A DNA stretch of 64,000 nt. Origin: Sandaracinus sp964481145. GTDB lineage: Bacteria > Myxococcota_A > Polyangia > Polyangiales > Sandaracinaceae. Every line of letters starts with the position of its first letter. Positions within the stretch are counted from its first letter, which is position 1. The notes beneath the pieces were generated by a model that ran no database searches, was not told the origin of the DNA, and saw only the letters and a list, made by a program, of their open reading frames with translations. Shown here piece after piece: positions 17,757 to 29,558 of this stretch. The stretch is taken from NCBI GenBank assembly GCA_964481145.1, contig CAYZTA010000002.1:130124-194123 (forward strand), in the 5' to 3' direction. A program made the translations under genes and the position numbers.

Positions 17757-18145
17757 CACTCATTCCCCTGTTTGGCGCCCTGCTCCGACGCGAGCTCCTG
17801 AAACAGCGCTTCGACCCGCGCCGCGCGCTCCGTCGAAGCGTCCCATTCGAATCGCAGCTCAGGGACGCGTCGCAGCGACAGCGTGCGCCCGAGCTCGCGA
17901 CGAATGAAACCGCTGGCGCGAGTCATCGCCCGAACGAGCCTCTTTCGTCGCCTCTCGTCGGCATTCCCATCGAGGTCTCGCAGAAACACACGCGCCAACG
18001 AAAGATCGCTCGTGACATCGACACCGGAGACAATCGCCCCCTGGAGCTCCGGATCACGAATCTCCCCCCGCAGAAGAAGATCCATCAAATCGGAACGGAT
18101 CCGCTCCGCAACCCGCTTGTCCCGGTTGCCACCGCTAGCGCTCAT
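17756..18145 (-). CDS. rbfA: 30S ribosome-binding factor A
   Basis: RbfA assists late maturation of the 30S subunit and 16S rRNA 5' end processing. The 129-residue protein has the KH-like type II fold signature: RVAERIRSDLMDLLL at the start, DVTSDLSLARVFL, and RRVPELRFEWDAS near the end. Length is normal. It overlaps the upstream DUF503 gene by 11 bases and the downstream nrnA gene by one, so the group is tightly coupled. Confidence 0.96.
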   Translation of the reverse strand: MSASGGNRDKRVAERIRSDLMDLLLRGEIRDPELQGAIVSGVDVTSDLSLARVFLRDLDGNADERRRKRLVRAMTRASGFIRRELGRTLSLRRVPELRFEWDASTERAARVEALFQELASEQGAKQGNE

Positions 18146-18527
18146 CGTCCTGTCCTACATCTTCGTCGTAGGGGAGATCGGCCTCGTCGTCCAGTCGGGA
18201 TTCCCCCCTGCCACTCAGCTGATCAGTCCCGAAATGAGCATCCATTCGGATGAGCTCCATGGAGCGATCCACCACCAACGCTTCACTCGTGCCTGCGATG
18301 AACGCCACGATCGTGTCGATCATCGAGTTCGCATGTCGAGAGTCGTTGGAAACGACAGCAAAGCCGAGGACCGCGCGACGATGGGCGTCCATGTCCGCGA
18401 CCTCGGCAATGGCCGCGTTGAAGCGATGACGCGCTCGATCGACGATGCGTCGAACGATCGAGCGCTTCCCTTTCAGGGAATCAACGCCAGGAAGCGCGAG
18501 CACGAGTCGGCAAACACCAACGACCAC
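18135..18527 (-). CDS. DUF503 family protein (YlxP-like)
   Basis: The 130-residue protein carries the DUF503 signature: a first strand MVVGVCRLVLALPGV, the SLKGKRSIVRRI helix and FAVVSNDSRHAN. The last 35 residues are acidic and probably disordered. YlxP-type genes sit between infB and rbfA in many bacteria, as here, and are thought to take part in ribosome biogenesis. The start is a GTG at 18527, preceded by TGAGG. It lies 34 bases after infB. Confidence 0.9.
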   Translation of the reverse strand: MVVGVCRLVLALPGVDSLKGKRSIVRRIVDRARHRFNAAIAEVADMDAHRRAVLGFAVVSNDSRHANSMIDTIVAFIAGTSEALVVDRSMELIRMDAHFGTDQLSGRGESRLDDEADLPYDEDVGQDDER

Positions 18528-18561
18528 GAAGCCTCATTCTGTACCAGAGGACATTCGAGCA

Positions 18562-21426
18562 TCAGAGCACGGCCTGAACCTGCTCGAGCTCATAACACTC
18601 GATGACATCCTTTTCGTGGATGTCGTTGAAGCCCTCGAGCGCAATACCGCACTCGTAACCCGCAGCGACCTCGCGGACGTCGTCCTTGACGCGACGGAGG
18701 CTCGCGATACCGCCTTCCCAGATTTGCACCGAGTCGCGGACGAGTCGCGCTTTCGCGTTTCGCTTCATCACACCGTCGAGCACGTAGCTTCCCGCCACAG
18801 AACCCGCCTTCGGGATGTGGAAGACCTTGCGCACCTCTGCATGGCCAAGCTGCTTTTCCCGGAACTCGGGCGCGAGCAGGCCAGCCATGGCCTTCTTCAC
18901 GTCGTCGACAGCTTCGTAAATAATCGAATATATACGAATTTCGACGCCTTCGCTCTTGGCGACGGCCGCCGCCTGACCTGCTGGACGCACGTTGAAGCCG
19001 ACGATGATCGTTTTCGACGCGCTCGCAAGCATCACGTCGTTCTCGGTGATGCCACCCACACCCGTGTGGATGACATTGACCTTGACCTTCTCGGTCGAGA
19101 GCTCGGTCAACGCCTTCACGAGCGCTTCCATCGAACCGGACACGTCGCTCTTGATGACGAGGTTCAGCTCCTGAACCTCGCCTGCCTGCATCATCTTGTA
19201 GAGGTCCTCGAGGCCCTTGGCCGTCGACGTCTTCTGTCGCGCCGCCGCTGTCTTCTTGCGCGCATCGACGAGCTCTTGCGCCTTCTTCTGATCGCTGACG
19301 ACGTAGAACAGATCACCCGCTTGCGGAAGATCGGGAAGGCCGAGCACTTCGACCGGAGTGGCCGGCCCCGCCATCTTGAGACGGCGGCTACGATCATCCG
19401 TCAGCGCGCGAATACGGCCGAGCGCGACGCCCGCAAGCACGAGATCGCCCTGATTGAGCATCCCGTCCTGCACGAGCATATTGGCAACGACACCACGCCC
19501 CTTGTCGAGATACGCCTCGAGCACGACACCCGAAGCCGCAAGCGTCGGATCCGATTGCAGCTCCATGATCTCGGTTTGGAGCGCGATATTTTCGAGAAGT
19601 GTATCGACGCCTTCTCCGGTCAATGCCGAGACGTTGACGAAGAGCGTCGAACCGCCCCAGTCCTCAGGCTGAAGGCCCAGGCCGGAGAGCTCTTGTCGAA
19701 TATGATCGGGACGCGCACCGTGTTTGTCGATCTTGTTCACGGCCACGATGATCGGGACACCTGCGGCTTTGGCGTGATTGATCGCTTCACGCGTCTGCGG
19801 CATCACCCCATCGTCCGCTGCGACGACGAGCACGACGACGTCGGTCGCCTTCGCGCCGCGAGCACGCATGGCGGTGAATGCCTCGTGGCCAGGCGTGTCG
19901 AGGAACACGATCGGCCCGTGCGGCGTATCCACACGATACGCGCCGATATGCTGCGTAATCCCGCCCGCTTCGCCCCCTGCCACGTTCTCTTTGCGGATGC
20001 GGTCGAGCAGTGAGGTTTTGCCGTGATCGACGTGACCCATCACGGTGACGATCGGCGGCCTGGGCTGACGTCCCTCAGTCTTGTCGGCTCCGCCTCGCGC
20101 CTCGGAAATGAGCTCGTCATCGCTCTTGGCGACGTTCTCGACCTCATAGCCGAACTCGCTGGCGAGGATCATCGCCTCGTCATAGTTGAGCGTGCTGTTG
20201 ATATTGACGCCCGTCCGGCCCATCTGAATGAGCTTCATGAGGACGTCGGTGGCCTTGAGGCTCATCTTCTGAGCGAGCCCCTGCAAGCCGATATTGTCTT
20301 CGATGCGAATGATTCGCTTCTGGGCCGACGGCGTCGTGATCTCCGTCTTCATGCCCTTCTTGCCGGGCATCGGACGGCGCTTGCTGCCAGGGCGCTGACC
20401 AGGCATCGGTCGGCCCGGCGGACCCAGGCTCCGCCCCTGCACCTCGACGCGACGCGCCGGACGCTCACCGGGTGTCCACGACGTGCGACCGCCGATGTTT
20501 TGGGCATGTTGCGAAACGATGCGCGAAACAGTGGCCGCGCTCGGAGTCGGCGCGCTCGGCGCTGTCACGTTTCCGCGTGCCACGACGCCCGGCGGCAGAT
20601 TCGAGTGCGCCAATCGGACCGACGCCGGCGGCGGCTGTGAAGGACGTGTATGCGACTGCGTCTCGTTTGATTCGCGAGCCCGCGGAGGGCTCGGGGGCGC
20701 TTCCGGCAACGTTTCGCGAGCGGCTTCTACGACCTCCGCGGCCGGCGCCGGCGCATTCGGAGCCACCGGATGTTCCTTGGCAGGAGCTTCCGGTTCCAAC
20801 GGACGCACCTCTTCGGCGGGACGCGATGCATCCACACGCACGGCCTCCGCCGCACGCGTCTCCTCGACACGCATCGCTTCAGAAGAACGCGAGTCGATCC
20901 CACGCATCGCATCCGCAAACGTCGCCGGTGACGGCTCCGGCGGACGCGGCTTTTCCACCGTGCGACTCAAATCCACTGTTTCCATCGCGCTCGTGTCTTT
21001 TGCTTGCACCCGCTCCGCGGACTGCTCGGTCTTCGCCTGCGTCGAGGCAGTGACATCTCCATCACCCTCACCCCGATCCGGGCTCGCCTTCGGCGCAACG
21101 GCACGAGGCTGCACCATCGATGCACCCTGTCCATGATTGTCCGGCCGAAGCTCGATGCGTGCCGACGCAGTCGGAGGTTCCGGGACCGGCGCCGCTGCCG
21201 TGCGGCGACGCACCACAGTCGGACGAATTCGCTCCTCGACCGTGTTCTGCGCCTTGTCCTTCTCGAGGGCGCGCTTGACACGATCAATCTCGGCCGGCTC
21301 GAGCGCGCTCATATGGTTCCGCACCGGGATCCCCAGCGCCGCGAACCGGTTCATGAGCTCCCGATTGTCTATCCCGAGCTCCCGAGCCACTTCGTAGACC
21401 CGCACCTTATTGGTGGTCGCCGTCAT
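18562..21426 (-). CDS. infB: translation initiation factor IF-2
   Basis: IF-2 delivers formyl-Met-tRNA to the 30S P site and promotes subunit joining. The 954-residue protein has an IF2_N domain (KVRVYEVARELGIDNREL), about 330 residues of low-complexity Pro/Glu/Ala-rich linker, a second IF2_N-like module, the GTPase domain with G1 GHVDHGKT (464-471), DTPGHEAF and NKID, then the beta-barrel domains II-IV. ATG 21426 has GGAGGCGG just upstream and overlaps the ylxR/ylxQ stop by four bases. The long linker is typical of myxobacterial IF-2. Confidence 0.97.
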   Translation of the reverse strand: MTATTNKVRVYEVARELGIDNRELMNRFAALGIPVRNHMSALEPAEIDRVKRALEKDKAQNTVEERIRPTVVRRRTAAAPVPEPPTASARIELRPDNHGQGASMVQPRAVAPKASPDRGEGDGDVTASTQAKTEQSAERVQAKDTSAMETVDLSRTVEKPRPPEPSPATFADAMRGIDSRSSEAMRVEETRAAEAVRVDASRPAEEVRPLEPEAPAKEHPVAPNAPAPAAEVVEAARETLPEAPPSPPRARESNETQSHTRPSQPPPASVRLAHSNLPPGVVARGNVTAPSAPTPSAATVSRIVSQHAQNIGGRTSWTPGERPARRVEVQGRSLGPPGRPMPGQRPGSKRRPMPGKKGMKTEITTPSAQKRIIRIEDNIGLQGLAQKMSLKATDVLMKLIQMGRTGVNINSTLNYDEAMILASEFGYEVENVAKSDDELISEARGGADKTEGRQPRPPIVTVMGHVDHGKTSLLDRIRKENVAGGEAGGITQHIGAYRVDTPHGPIVFLDTPGHEAFTAMRARGAKATDVVVLVVAADDGVMPQTREAINHAKAAGVPIIVAVNKIDKHGARPDHIRQELSGLGLQPEDWGGSTLFVNVSALTGEGVDTLLENIALQTEIMELQSDPTLAASGVVLEAYLDKGRGVVANMLVQDGMLNQGDLVLAGVALGRIRALTDDRSRRLKMAGPATPVEVLGLPDLPQAGDLFYVVSDQKKAQELVDARKKTAAARQKTSTAKGLEDLYKMMQAGEVQELNLVIKSDVSGSMEALVKALTELSTEKVKVNVIHTGVGGITENDVMLASASKTIIVGFNVRPAGQAAAVAKSEGVEIRIYSIIYEAVDDVKKAMAGLLAPEFREKQLGHAEVRKVFHIPKAGSVAGSYVLDGVMKRNAKARLVRDSVQIWEGGIASLRRVKDDVREVAAGYECGIALEGFNDIHEKDVIECYELEQVQAVL

Positions 21427-22226
21427 TCCGCCTCCGACACCCGAACAGTTGCCCCGCCTTGGCACTGTCCGTCCTTCCCTTCGGGCTCCGAGCCCTCGGG
21501 CGACTTCTTCAGCTCGGCTGCATGCGCTGCAGAACGCACGATCTCATCCGCGATTCCGCGATCCATGATTCCGAGCACACCCACTTCATCTCGGCCGAAG
21601 AGGCGACCGAGCGAGTTTTTCGTTCCGAGCACTACACAACGCCTTCCGAGTCTCTCGGCCAAAGCTTCGAGTTCCTCGCGACGACCTTCCGCATCGCTGG
21701 AGACGATGAGCGTCTCCACGAACACTGGCGAACGCTCGTCTCCACTTCGAATCGAGGAGCGCAACGCCTCACGCACCGCATCTGTCCCAATCGCAAGCTT
21801 GTGCCGCCTCGCAGCGGCGATGAGCAGACTCTCGGCTCGCTTTTCGTAAAGCACAACCGCGGCATCGCACAGAGCATCGATGTCGATTTTTCCATCCCGC
21901 GTGACATCGCGCTTGAGGGCTCGAGCAAAACCTCCGCGCCTCCAAGCCAACTCCACACAGGCACGCGTCGGATGCACCGACACACCACGTCCCCCCAACT
22001 TACGTTGAGGATCGGGGGCGAGATACGGGGCTTCCGGACCTATGGCAAAACGCAACAATTCCTCACGCGAATCGTTGCGTCGGCATCCCACACACAGTCG
22101 CTCCGAGACGGATCCCCGCCCCGAAGCAGACGTCGACTCGACGGACGAGGCCAGCGAAGCCGGCTTGATGCCTGCCCCCCGTTCGCTCGTCCCGCGTCGC
22201 TGTCCTCCGTGTGCCATTTCGAGCAC
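21423..22226 (-). CDS. YlxR (DUF448) - YlxQ (L7Ae-like) fusion
   Basis: The 267-residue product joins two families that are usually separate genes between nusA and infB. Residues 42-110 match YlxR (RLCVGCRRNDSREELLRF, with C45 and C48). Residues about 130-250 match the YlxQ/L7Ae/L30e fold (SLLIAAARRHKLAIGTDAV, then CVVLGTKNSLGRLFGRDEVGVLGI). Both are thought to bind RNA, and YlxR has been linked to transcription and RNase P regulation in other bacteria. The N-terminal 40 residues are low complexity. The start is GTG 22226 after GAGGG; an ATG at 22217 is an alternative. The stop overlaps infB. Confidence 0.9.
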   Translation of the reverse strand: MLEMAHGGQRRGTSERGAGIKPASLASSVESTSASGRGSVSERLCVGCRRNDSREELLRFAIGPEAPYLAPDPQRKLGGRGVSVHPTRACVELAWRRGGFARALKRDVTRDGKIDIDALCDAAVVLYEKRAESLLIAAARRHKLAIGTDAVREALRSSIRSGDERSPVFVETLIVSSDAEGRREELEALAERLGRRCVVLGTKNSLGRLFGRDEVGVLGIMDRGIADEIVRSAAHAAELKKSPEGSEPEGKDGQCQGGATVRVSEAE

Positions 22227-22231
22227 GTCGT

Positions 22232-23890
<1,659 letters not shown>

Positions 23891-23933
23891 CGAACTCACC
23901 TCTTCCCCGAAACCTTTGACGTCCGCTGAATAC

Positions 23934-24434
23934 TCAGCGGCCCGCCCGCGTGAACTTGTAAACCACGTTCGCTTTGACGATGTCGTCGAAGCGAACCGAA
24001 TGCGTTGTTTTATTCTCTTCGATCTTCACCACGTCGCCGTCGAGCCCTCGAAGCACGCCTTGTACCTTATGGCGGTCGGTCGTGCCCGCGAGCGGAGCGC
24101 GTGTTTGTACTTTGACATCCTGCCCCACGAAACGCTCGAAATCGCGCTTCTTTACAAGCGGACGATCCAGCCCAGGGGAACTTACTTCGAGACGATACCG
24201 CCCTGCGGGGACCACCCGTTCGTGCACATCGAGTGCTGTCGAGAGATCTCGACTCACACGCTGACAATCATCGATCGAGACTCCACTGCCCACTTCAGCT
24301 GCGTCTTCACGATCGATCAACACCCGGAGCACGGCTCCTCCGCGATCCGATGACCACTGCACATCCACGAGCTCCACCCCATGGGCTGCACACACAGGCT
24401 CTGCGATCTCGAGGATCGTGTGCTTGTCCACCAT
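23934..24434 (-). CDS. rimP: ribosome maturation factor RimP
   Basis: RimP acts early in 30S subunit assembly. The 166-residue protein shows the N-terminal alpha/beta domain (EIAEPVCAAHGVELVDVQW), the core motif RYRLEVSSPGLDRPL and the C-terminal SH3-like domain. ATG 24434 was chosen; an in-frame GTG at 24458 would add eight residues. It opens the rimP-nusA-ylxRQ-infB-DUF503-rbfA-nrnA-truB operon. A minus-strand intrinsic terminator 146 bases upstream suggests leader control. Confidence 0.95.
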   Translation of the reverse strand: MVDKHTILEIAEPVCAAHGVELVDVQWSSDRGGAVLRVLIDREDAAEVGSGVSIDDCQRVSRDLSTALDVHERVVPAGRYRLEVSSPGLDRPLVKKRDFERFVGQDVKVQTRAPLAGTTDRHKVQGVLRGLDGDVVKIEENKTTHSVRFDDIVKANVVYKFTRAGR

Positions 24435-24753
24435 GCTGCTTTGGGTTCCGGTCGCCACTCGTTCGTTGCTCAGGTTCAGTTCGCGCTACACACAACACAC
24501 CGTCTATGAGCCGTTGCCGGCCCCCCCGAGCGCCTCGTCGCCTCGTTCGTGCGCCTTCGACAAAGCGCTCCTTCGAACGAAAAAGGCGGACCCAAAGGTC
24601 CACCTCGGCAACGACACCCTGCGGGGATTCGCTCCCTACCACGACCTTCGTCACTGATCAAGCAGGCAGATGTCGACGGCTCGACGATCCATCCCTTGCC
24701 TGCTCCCCATTCACCAGCTACTTTGCCGACCCCGCATTTTCGGAGGATCCCTC
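24435..24753. other. divergent regulatory region between rimP and rpoZ
   Basis: About 320 bases lie between the two divergent genes and hold no convincing coding sequence. A hairpin followed by a T-run faces the rimP side. The rpoZ ribosome binding site GGAGG is at 24742-24746. No promoter boxes could be assigned with confidence. Confidence 0.6.
24580..24604 (-). terminator. leader terminator (possible attenuator) upstream of rimP
   Basis: On the minus strand the sequence reads GGTGGACC, loop TTTG, GGTCCGCC, then TTTTT: an eight-base stem with one G-T wobble and an immediate U-run. It lies about 146 bases ahead of the rimP start, inside the expected 5' leader, where no gene needs a terminator. 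It could limit read-through or act as an attenuator controlled by NusA itself. Confidence 0.6.
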
Positions 24754-24999
24754 ATGGCCCGCGTTACCGTCGAAGATTGCCTCCAACAGGAAGACAACCG
24801 ATTCGCTCTCGTCCTCCTCGCCTCGCAGCGTGCTCGGCAGATCATGAAGGGAGCGCCCGCGCTCGTTCGAAGCAAGAATCGCCCGGCTGTCACGGCGCTG
24901 CGCGAAATCGCCGCAGATCGGGTTCACTGGAATCGTCCGGTCGAGGAAGTCGTGCACGAGTTCATCGCGGAGCGCAAAGCCGCAGACTTGTCGCGCTGA
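24754..24999 (+). CDS. rpoZ: RNA polymerase omega subunit
   Basis: Omega helps fold and assemble the beta-prime subunit and in many proteobacteria carries a ppGpp site. The 81-residue protein begins MARVTVEDCLQQEDNRF, the conserved omega start, followed by LVLLASQRARQI. ATG 24754 has GGAGG at 24742-24746. No spoT/rel gene follows, unlike in enterobacteria; instead the 3' end overlaps the convergent unknown gene by 38 bases. Confidence 0.95.
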   Translation: MARVTVEDCLQQEDNRFALVLLASQRARQIMKGAPALVRSKNRPAVTALREIAADRVHWNRPVEEVVHEFIAERKAADLSR

Positions 25000-25666
25000 T
25001 TCGCTCGAGCTTCTCACGACTGCCCAGCCGATAGAATCGCCGCAGCTCGCGCATGAGCGCGCCGATCTCTCCCCTTGCGACCAATTCCTCTTCGAGAGTT
25101 TGAACATAGCGCGCACCGAGACGTGATGCGGTTCGATAGCGATCGCCACGCTCGGTGCCTTGTTCATCGAGAAATCGCATGCCTTCGAAGAGGCGATCTC
25201 GAAGCGCGCGGCTCCTATCTCGAAATGCGATCGCACCCACGCCACGCCCCATCAATAGGCGCGCGTGGTCGAAGTCTTGAAAAGGCGCGAAGAGCCCGAG
25301 CGCCCATTTGTCGATCTCGGCCTGGAGCTCGAGCTCCAGCTCGCTCACGTGTTGCTGATGCTCCGCCCGGAACACGAGATAGACGAAATGGCTGACGCCT
25401 TCGGCTGCAAGGCAGCACGCGCGAAAGTTTGAAGCACCGCCGAACCATCCATCGGAGCGCGGATGGCGCGCGCTCGCTTCGAGAAACAACGCCACCCGAG
25501 CACCTCCTTCTTCTGGAAGGACGAAAAGAACCTCTCCCCGAAGAGGCGCGTCATCTCCTCCGAGTGCGCGTGCGAACTCTTCATCGCACACGAAGTCATC
25601 GACGGAAGCCGCCTGCTCCAGGTCGTAGAGCTCCGAGAGACGAGTTTGCAGCGTCGTGAGCGACAT
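24962..25666 (-). CDS. unknown protein, first-listed of a coupled pair
   Basis: The 234-residue soluble protein starts at an ATG that shares one base with the stop of the upstream gene (TGATG), so the two are translationally coupled. It is acidic in the N-terminal half (FVCDEEFARALGGDDAP) and Arg-rich in the C-terminal half, with helices predicted around VSELELELQAEIDKW. It has no signal peptide or membrane helix. I do not recognise the family. The gene ends inside rpoZ on the opposite strand (38-base overlap). Confidence 0.75.
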   Translation of the reverse strand: MSLTTLQTRLSELYDLEQAASVDDFVCDEEFARALGGDDAPLRGEVLFVLPEEGGARVALFLEASARHPRSDGWFGGASNFRACCLAAEGVSHFVYLVFRAEHQQHVSELELELQAEIDKWALGLFAPFQDFDHARLLMGRGVGAIAFRDRSRALRDRLFEGMRFLDEQGTERGDRYRTASRLGARYVQTLEEELVARGEIGALMRELRRFYRLGSREKLERISATSLRLCAPR

Positions 25667-26256
25667 CAGTGCAGCGTGGGTTTGTCATCCCCTAGAACGG
25701 GATGGACGCCTTCGGCGCTCAATCGCTCGGCCAATCGCGGCGATCGCGTGCGACGCCATTTGTCGTAAAGCTTCACGATGTCCTGCGGAGTCCTGAGCGC
25801 GGTCGTCTCGCGGAGTTCGTCGAGCACCTGCGCGAATGGCACGAATTTTCGAGAAAGTTCGCGATACACCGCGATTCGCGACGCCTCACTCGCGCTGTGC
25901 ATCGCCAATACGCCCGCATTCTCGTAGGCACCGCCTCCCATCGTATGCACATATCCAGCGCTCAAGCCGCGATGCTCCAGGTGATCGGAAAAGAAACCAC
26001 TCAAGCAGAGCGCCTCATCGCCCAATGCGCGATACATCCGCAAACGCTCGAGCGCATCTCCCGCATCCCGGGCGTCGGCGAGTTGAAGCGCAAGTGGGCG
26101 TTGCCCTGGGGCCCGGCGACGACCTGTTCCGAGCGCGCTCAAGAGCTCGACCAAGTACGCGCGGGTACCTTCGTCCGCATCGAGCCGATGTTGGGTGAAT
26201 GCGGCATCGAGCCGCTCACGGAACCAGAACCTCAAGTCGGTGAACGTTTCAATCAC
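25666..26256 (-). CDS. unknown helical protein of a coupled pair
   Basis: The 196-residue protein starts at GTG 26256, supported by GGAGG with six bases of spacing. The upstream TTG at 26274 is less likely. It is Arg-rich and mostly helical (ETFTDLRFWFRERLDAAF, then a central HTMGGGAYENAGVL stretch). There is no signal peptide or known motif. The one-base overlap with the next gene suggests that both products act together. Function is not recognised. Confidence 0.75.
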   Translation of the reverse strand: MIETFTDLRFWFRERLDAAFTQHRLDADEGTRAYLVELLSALGTGRRRAPGQRPLALQLADARDAGDALERLRMYRALGDEALCLSGFFSDHLEHRGLSAGYVHTMGGGAYENAGVLAMHSASEASRIAVYRELSRKFVPFAQVLDELRETTALRTPQDIVKLYDKWRRTRSPRLAERLSAEGVHPVLGDDKPTLH

Positions 26257-26479
26257 GATGCACCTCCGAGCCAACTCACCTTCATCTCAAAGGTACTCCT
26301 TCGCATTGGCTCCGCGGAGTTTCCTTCGAGCCCATGTCGGGGGAGCCGGGAGGGATCGCTCAAAGAGCGCTGGCAATCGCGCGATGTGAGTGCCAACGGA
26401 ACAATCGACGCGCAAGGCCCATGTAAGTGCGCACAGTCACAGCATTTTCTGTGAATGCAAAAAAATGGAAGCTGGGCTC

Positions 26480-26507
26480 TTGACCCCGTGGTTCGGCAAC
26501 CTAGATT
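26480..26507 (+). promoter_or_regulatory. sigma70-type promoter of groESL
   Basis: TTGACC (26480-26485) and TAGATT (26502-26507) are separated by 16 bases and fit the -35 and -10 boxes of housekeeping promoters. The CIRCE operator begins 12 bases downstream of the -10 box and would cover the transcription start. No sigma32-type promoter is evident. Confidence 0.75.
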
Positions 26508-26519
26508 GCCTCCCCGTTG

Positions 26520-26546
26520 TCAGCACTCGTTCATCGCGAGTGCTAA
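26520..26546 (+). promoter_or_regulatory. CIRCE operator (HrcA binding site)
   Basis: TCAGCACTC (26520-26528), a nine-base spacer and GAGTGCTAA (26538-26546) match the CIRCE consensus TTAGCACTC-N9-GAGTGCTAA with one mismatch. It lies between the promoter and groES, so HrcA repression relieved by heat is the expected control. The hrcA gene is not in the window. Confidence 0.93.
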
Positions 26547-26582
26547 CGAAGTGAACTCACGAACCCTAGGAGGGCTCCAAAG

Positions 26583-26870
26583 ATGGCGATTCGTCCCCTG
26601 CACGACCGCGTGCTTGTCCAGCGCGTCAAGGAAGAAGAAAAGACCAAGGGCGGGATCATTATCCCCGACACCGCGAAGGAAAAGCCCGTCGAGGGCAAGG
26701 TCATCGCGGTTGGCAATGGCAAGGTGGCCGAGGACGGCTCGGTGCGGAAGCTCGAGGTCAAGGTTGGTGACCGAGTCCTGTTCGGCAAGTACAGCGGCCA
26801 GGAGATCAAGGTCGATGGCGAAGAGATGATGATCCTCCGCGAGGATGACATCGTCGGCATCGTCGAGTGA
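26583..26870 (+). CDS. groES: co-chaperonin GroES
   Basis: GroES caps the GroEL folding chamber. The 95-residue protein is of normal length, starts MAIRPLHDRVLVQRV, and has the mobile loop KTKGGIIIPDTA that docks on GroEL. ATG 26583 follows AGGAGGG at an optimal distance. It is cotranscribed with groEL 40 bases downstream and controlled by the CIRCE element upstream. Confidence 0.98.
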   Translation: MAIRPLHDRVLVQRVKEEEKTKGGIIIPDTAKEKPVEGKVIAVGNGKVAEDGSVRKLEVKVGDRVLFGKYSGQEIKVDGEEMMILREDDIVGIVE

Positions 26871-26910
26871 TTTTTCCCATTCTTTCGGATTAAGACGGAG
26901 AACGAAGAAC

Positions 26911-28545
<1,635 letters not shown>

Positions 28546-28573
28546 GGACGAGCGTCTGACGTAGACACAAGCG

Positions 28574-28615
28574 AACGGCCGCGCTTCCGAAAGGAGCGCG
28601 GCCGTTATATTTTCG
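28574..28615 (+). terminator. intrinsic terminator of groESL
   Basis: AACGGCCGCGC pairs with GCGCGGCCGTT, extended by TCC/GGA around a GAAA tetraloop with one bulged T (28574-28606). It is followed by TATATTTTC on the plus strand. The hairpin starts 28 bases after the groEL stop. Confidence 0.9.
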
Positions 28616-28624
28616 TGAAGGTGG

Positions 28625-29506
28625 CTACAGCTCGATCGCTTCGATCCGACGATTCTGCTGACGACCTTCCTGGGTGTCGTTCGAGGCGATGGGTTGCTGG
28701 TCACCGTAGCCGACGGCCTCGATCCGAGTGCTCTCGATGCCGTGCTCGATGAGGTAGTCGCGAACGGCCTGCGCACGCTGCTCCGACAGCGCCTCGTTCA
28801 CACGTGGATTGCCCACATTGTCGGTGTGTCCAGCGATGCGAATGCGCGTGCCCGAATGATGCGACAAATACTCGACGAGGCGATCGAGGCGAGGATATGA
28901 CTCAGCTTGAATCGTGGCGCGACCGCTCTCGAAGAGAACTCCCTCGAGCACAAATCCGGGCTCCGGCTCGGATGCTTGTTCCAGTGTTGGTGCCTCCGCT
29001 CCTTGCGCAGCCCTGCGAGGACGTCGCGATCGATGACGCATGGTCAATCGGATGTCTTGATTTGGCCCTGAAGGCACATCCACCCGCGTTGCGACGGACC
29101 GCCTTCCCAGACTGAGATATTCGATCTCATACCTCGCGCCGACAGGCACGAGCACCTCGGCATAGCCAACCGAATCAGTTTCGTCAGTGAAATAAGCCGT
29201 GCCGTCGGGCCCCGTCATCTTGATGACGATGCCCGGGATCGGCCCGGCGTCCGGATCGACCACGAAGAGTCGCATGGCGGCCATCGTCGCCGTCGCCTGG
29301 ATCTCCGAGGGACGCTCACCATGAGCCTGACCCGCGGTGTCCGAGCGATGAAGTTGGAATGCACCTTCCTCGGCGCTCTGCTCCGACCCAGTTTCGGACT
29401 GCGATGTCGACTCGGTCTCAGAGATCGATGAAGCCGATTGGCTCCCTCCGCAGGCCACAGTTGCTATTGCGAGCACTGCAAAGACAATCAGGCGAACGCG
29501 ATGCAT
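28625..29506 (-). CDS. OmpA-family peptidoglycan-binding lipoprotein
   Basis: The 293-residue precursor has lipobox ATVAC19, an acidic Ser/Glu-rich spacer, a middle domain with a carboxypeptidase-like beta sandwich pattern (IPGIVIKMTGPDGTAYFTDE) and a C-terminal OmpA-like domain (about residues 180-293). That domain shows FESGRATI, IAGHTDN, NEALSEQRAQAV and QQNRRIEA, the residues that bind diaminopimelate of peptidoglycan. It should tether the outer membrane to the wall in the manner of Pal. ATG 29506 was chosen because it gives the signal peptide; the open frame starts 207 bases earlier without meaning. It lies upstream-antiparallel to groEL. Confidence 0.88.
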   Translation of the reverse strand: MHRVRLIVFAVLAIATVACGGSQSASSISETESTSQSETGSEQSAEEGAFQLHRSDTAGQAHGERPSEIQATATMAAMRLFVVDPDAGPIPGIVIKMTGPDGTAYFTDETDSVGYAEVLVPVGARYEIEYLSLGRRSVATRVDVPSGPNQDIRLTMRHRSRRPRRAAQGAEAPTLEQASEPEPGFVLEGVLFESGRATIQAESYPRLDRLVEYLSHHSGTRIRIAGHTDNVGNPRVNEALSEQRAQAVRDYLIEHGIESTRIEAVGYGDQQPIASNDTQEGRQQNRRIEAIEL

Positions 29507-29558
29507 GGACCTTTGTACCATGCATCCCATCCAGCGTTCACCATCCGTCTTCGCCGAC

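Larger units (their letters stand above)
26257..26582 (+). other. groES upstream region
   Basis: About 325 bases separate the start of the unknown gene from groES. The half next to groES carries a sigma70-type promoter and a CIRCE operator, annotated separately. In the other half I see no gene or motif. Confidence 0.6.

Noticed and set aside
18445..20013. 522-codon frame antisense to infB
   Set aside because: Shadow of infB codon bias; no start signal or family features.
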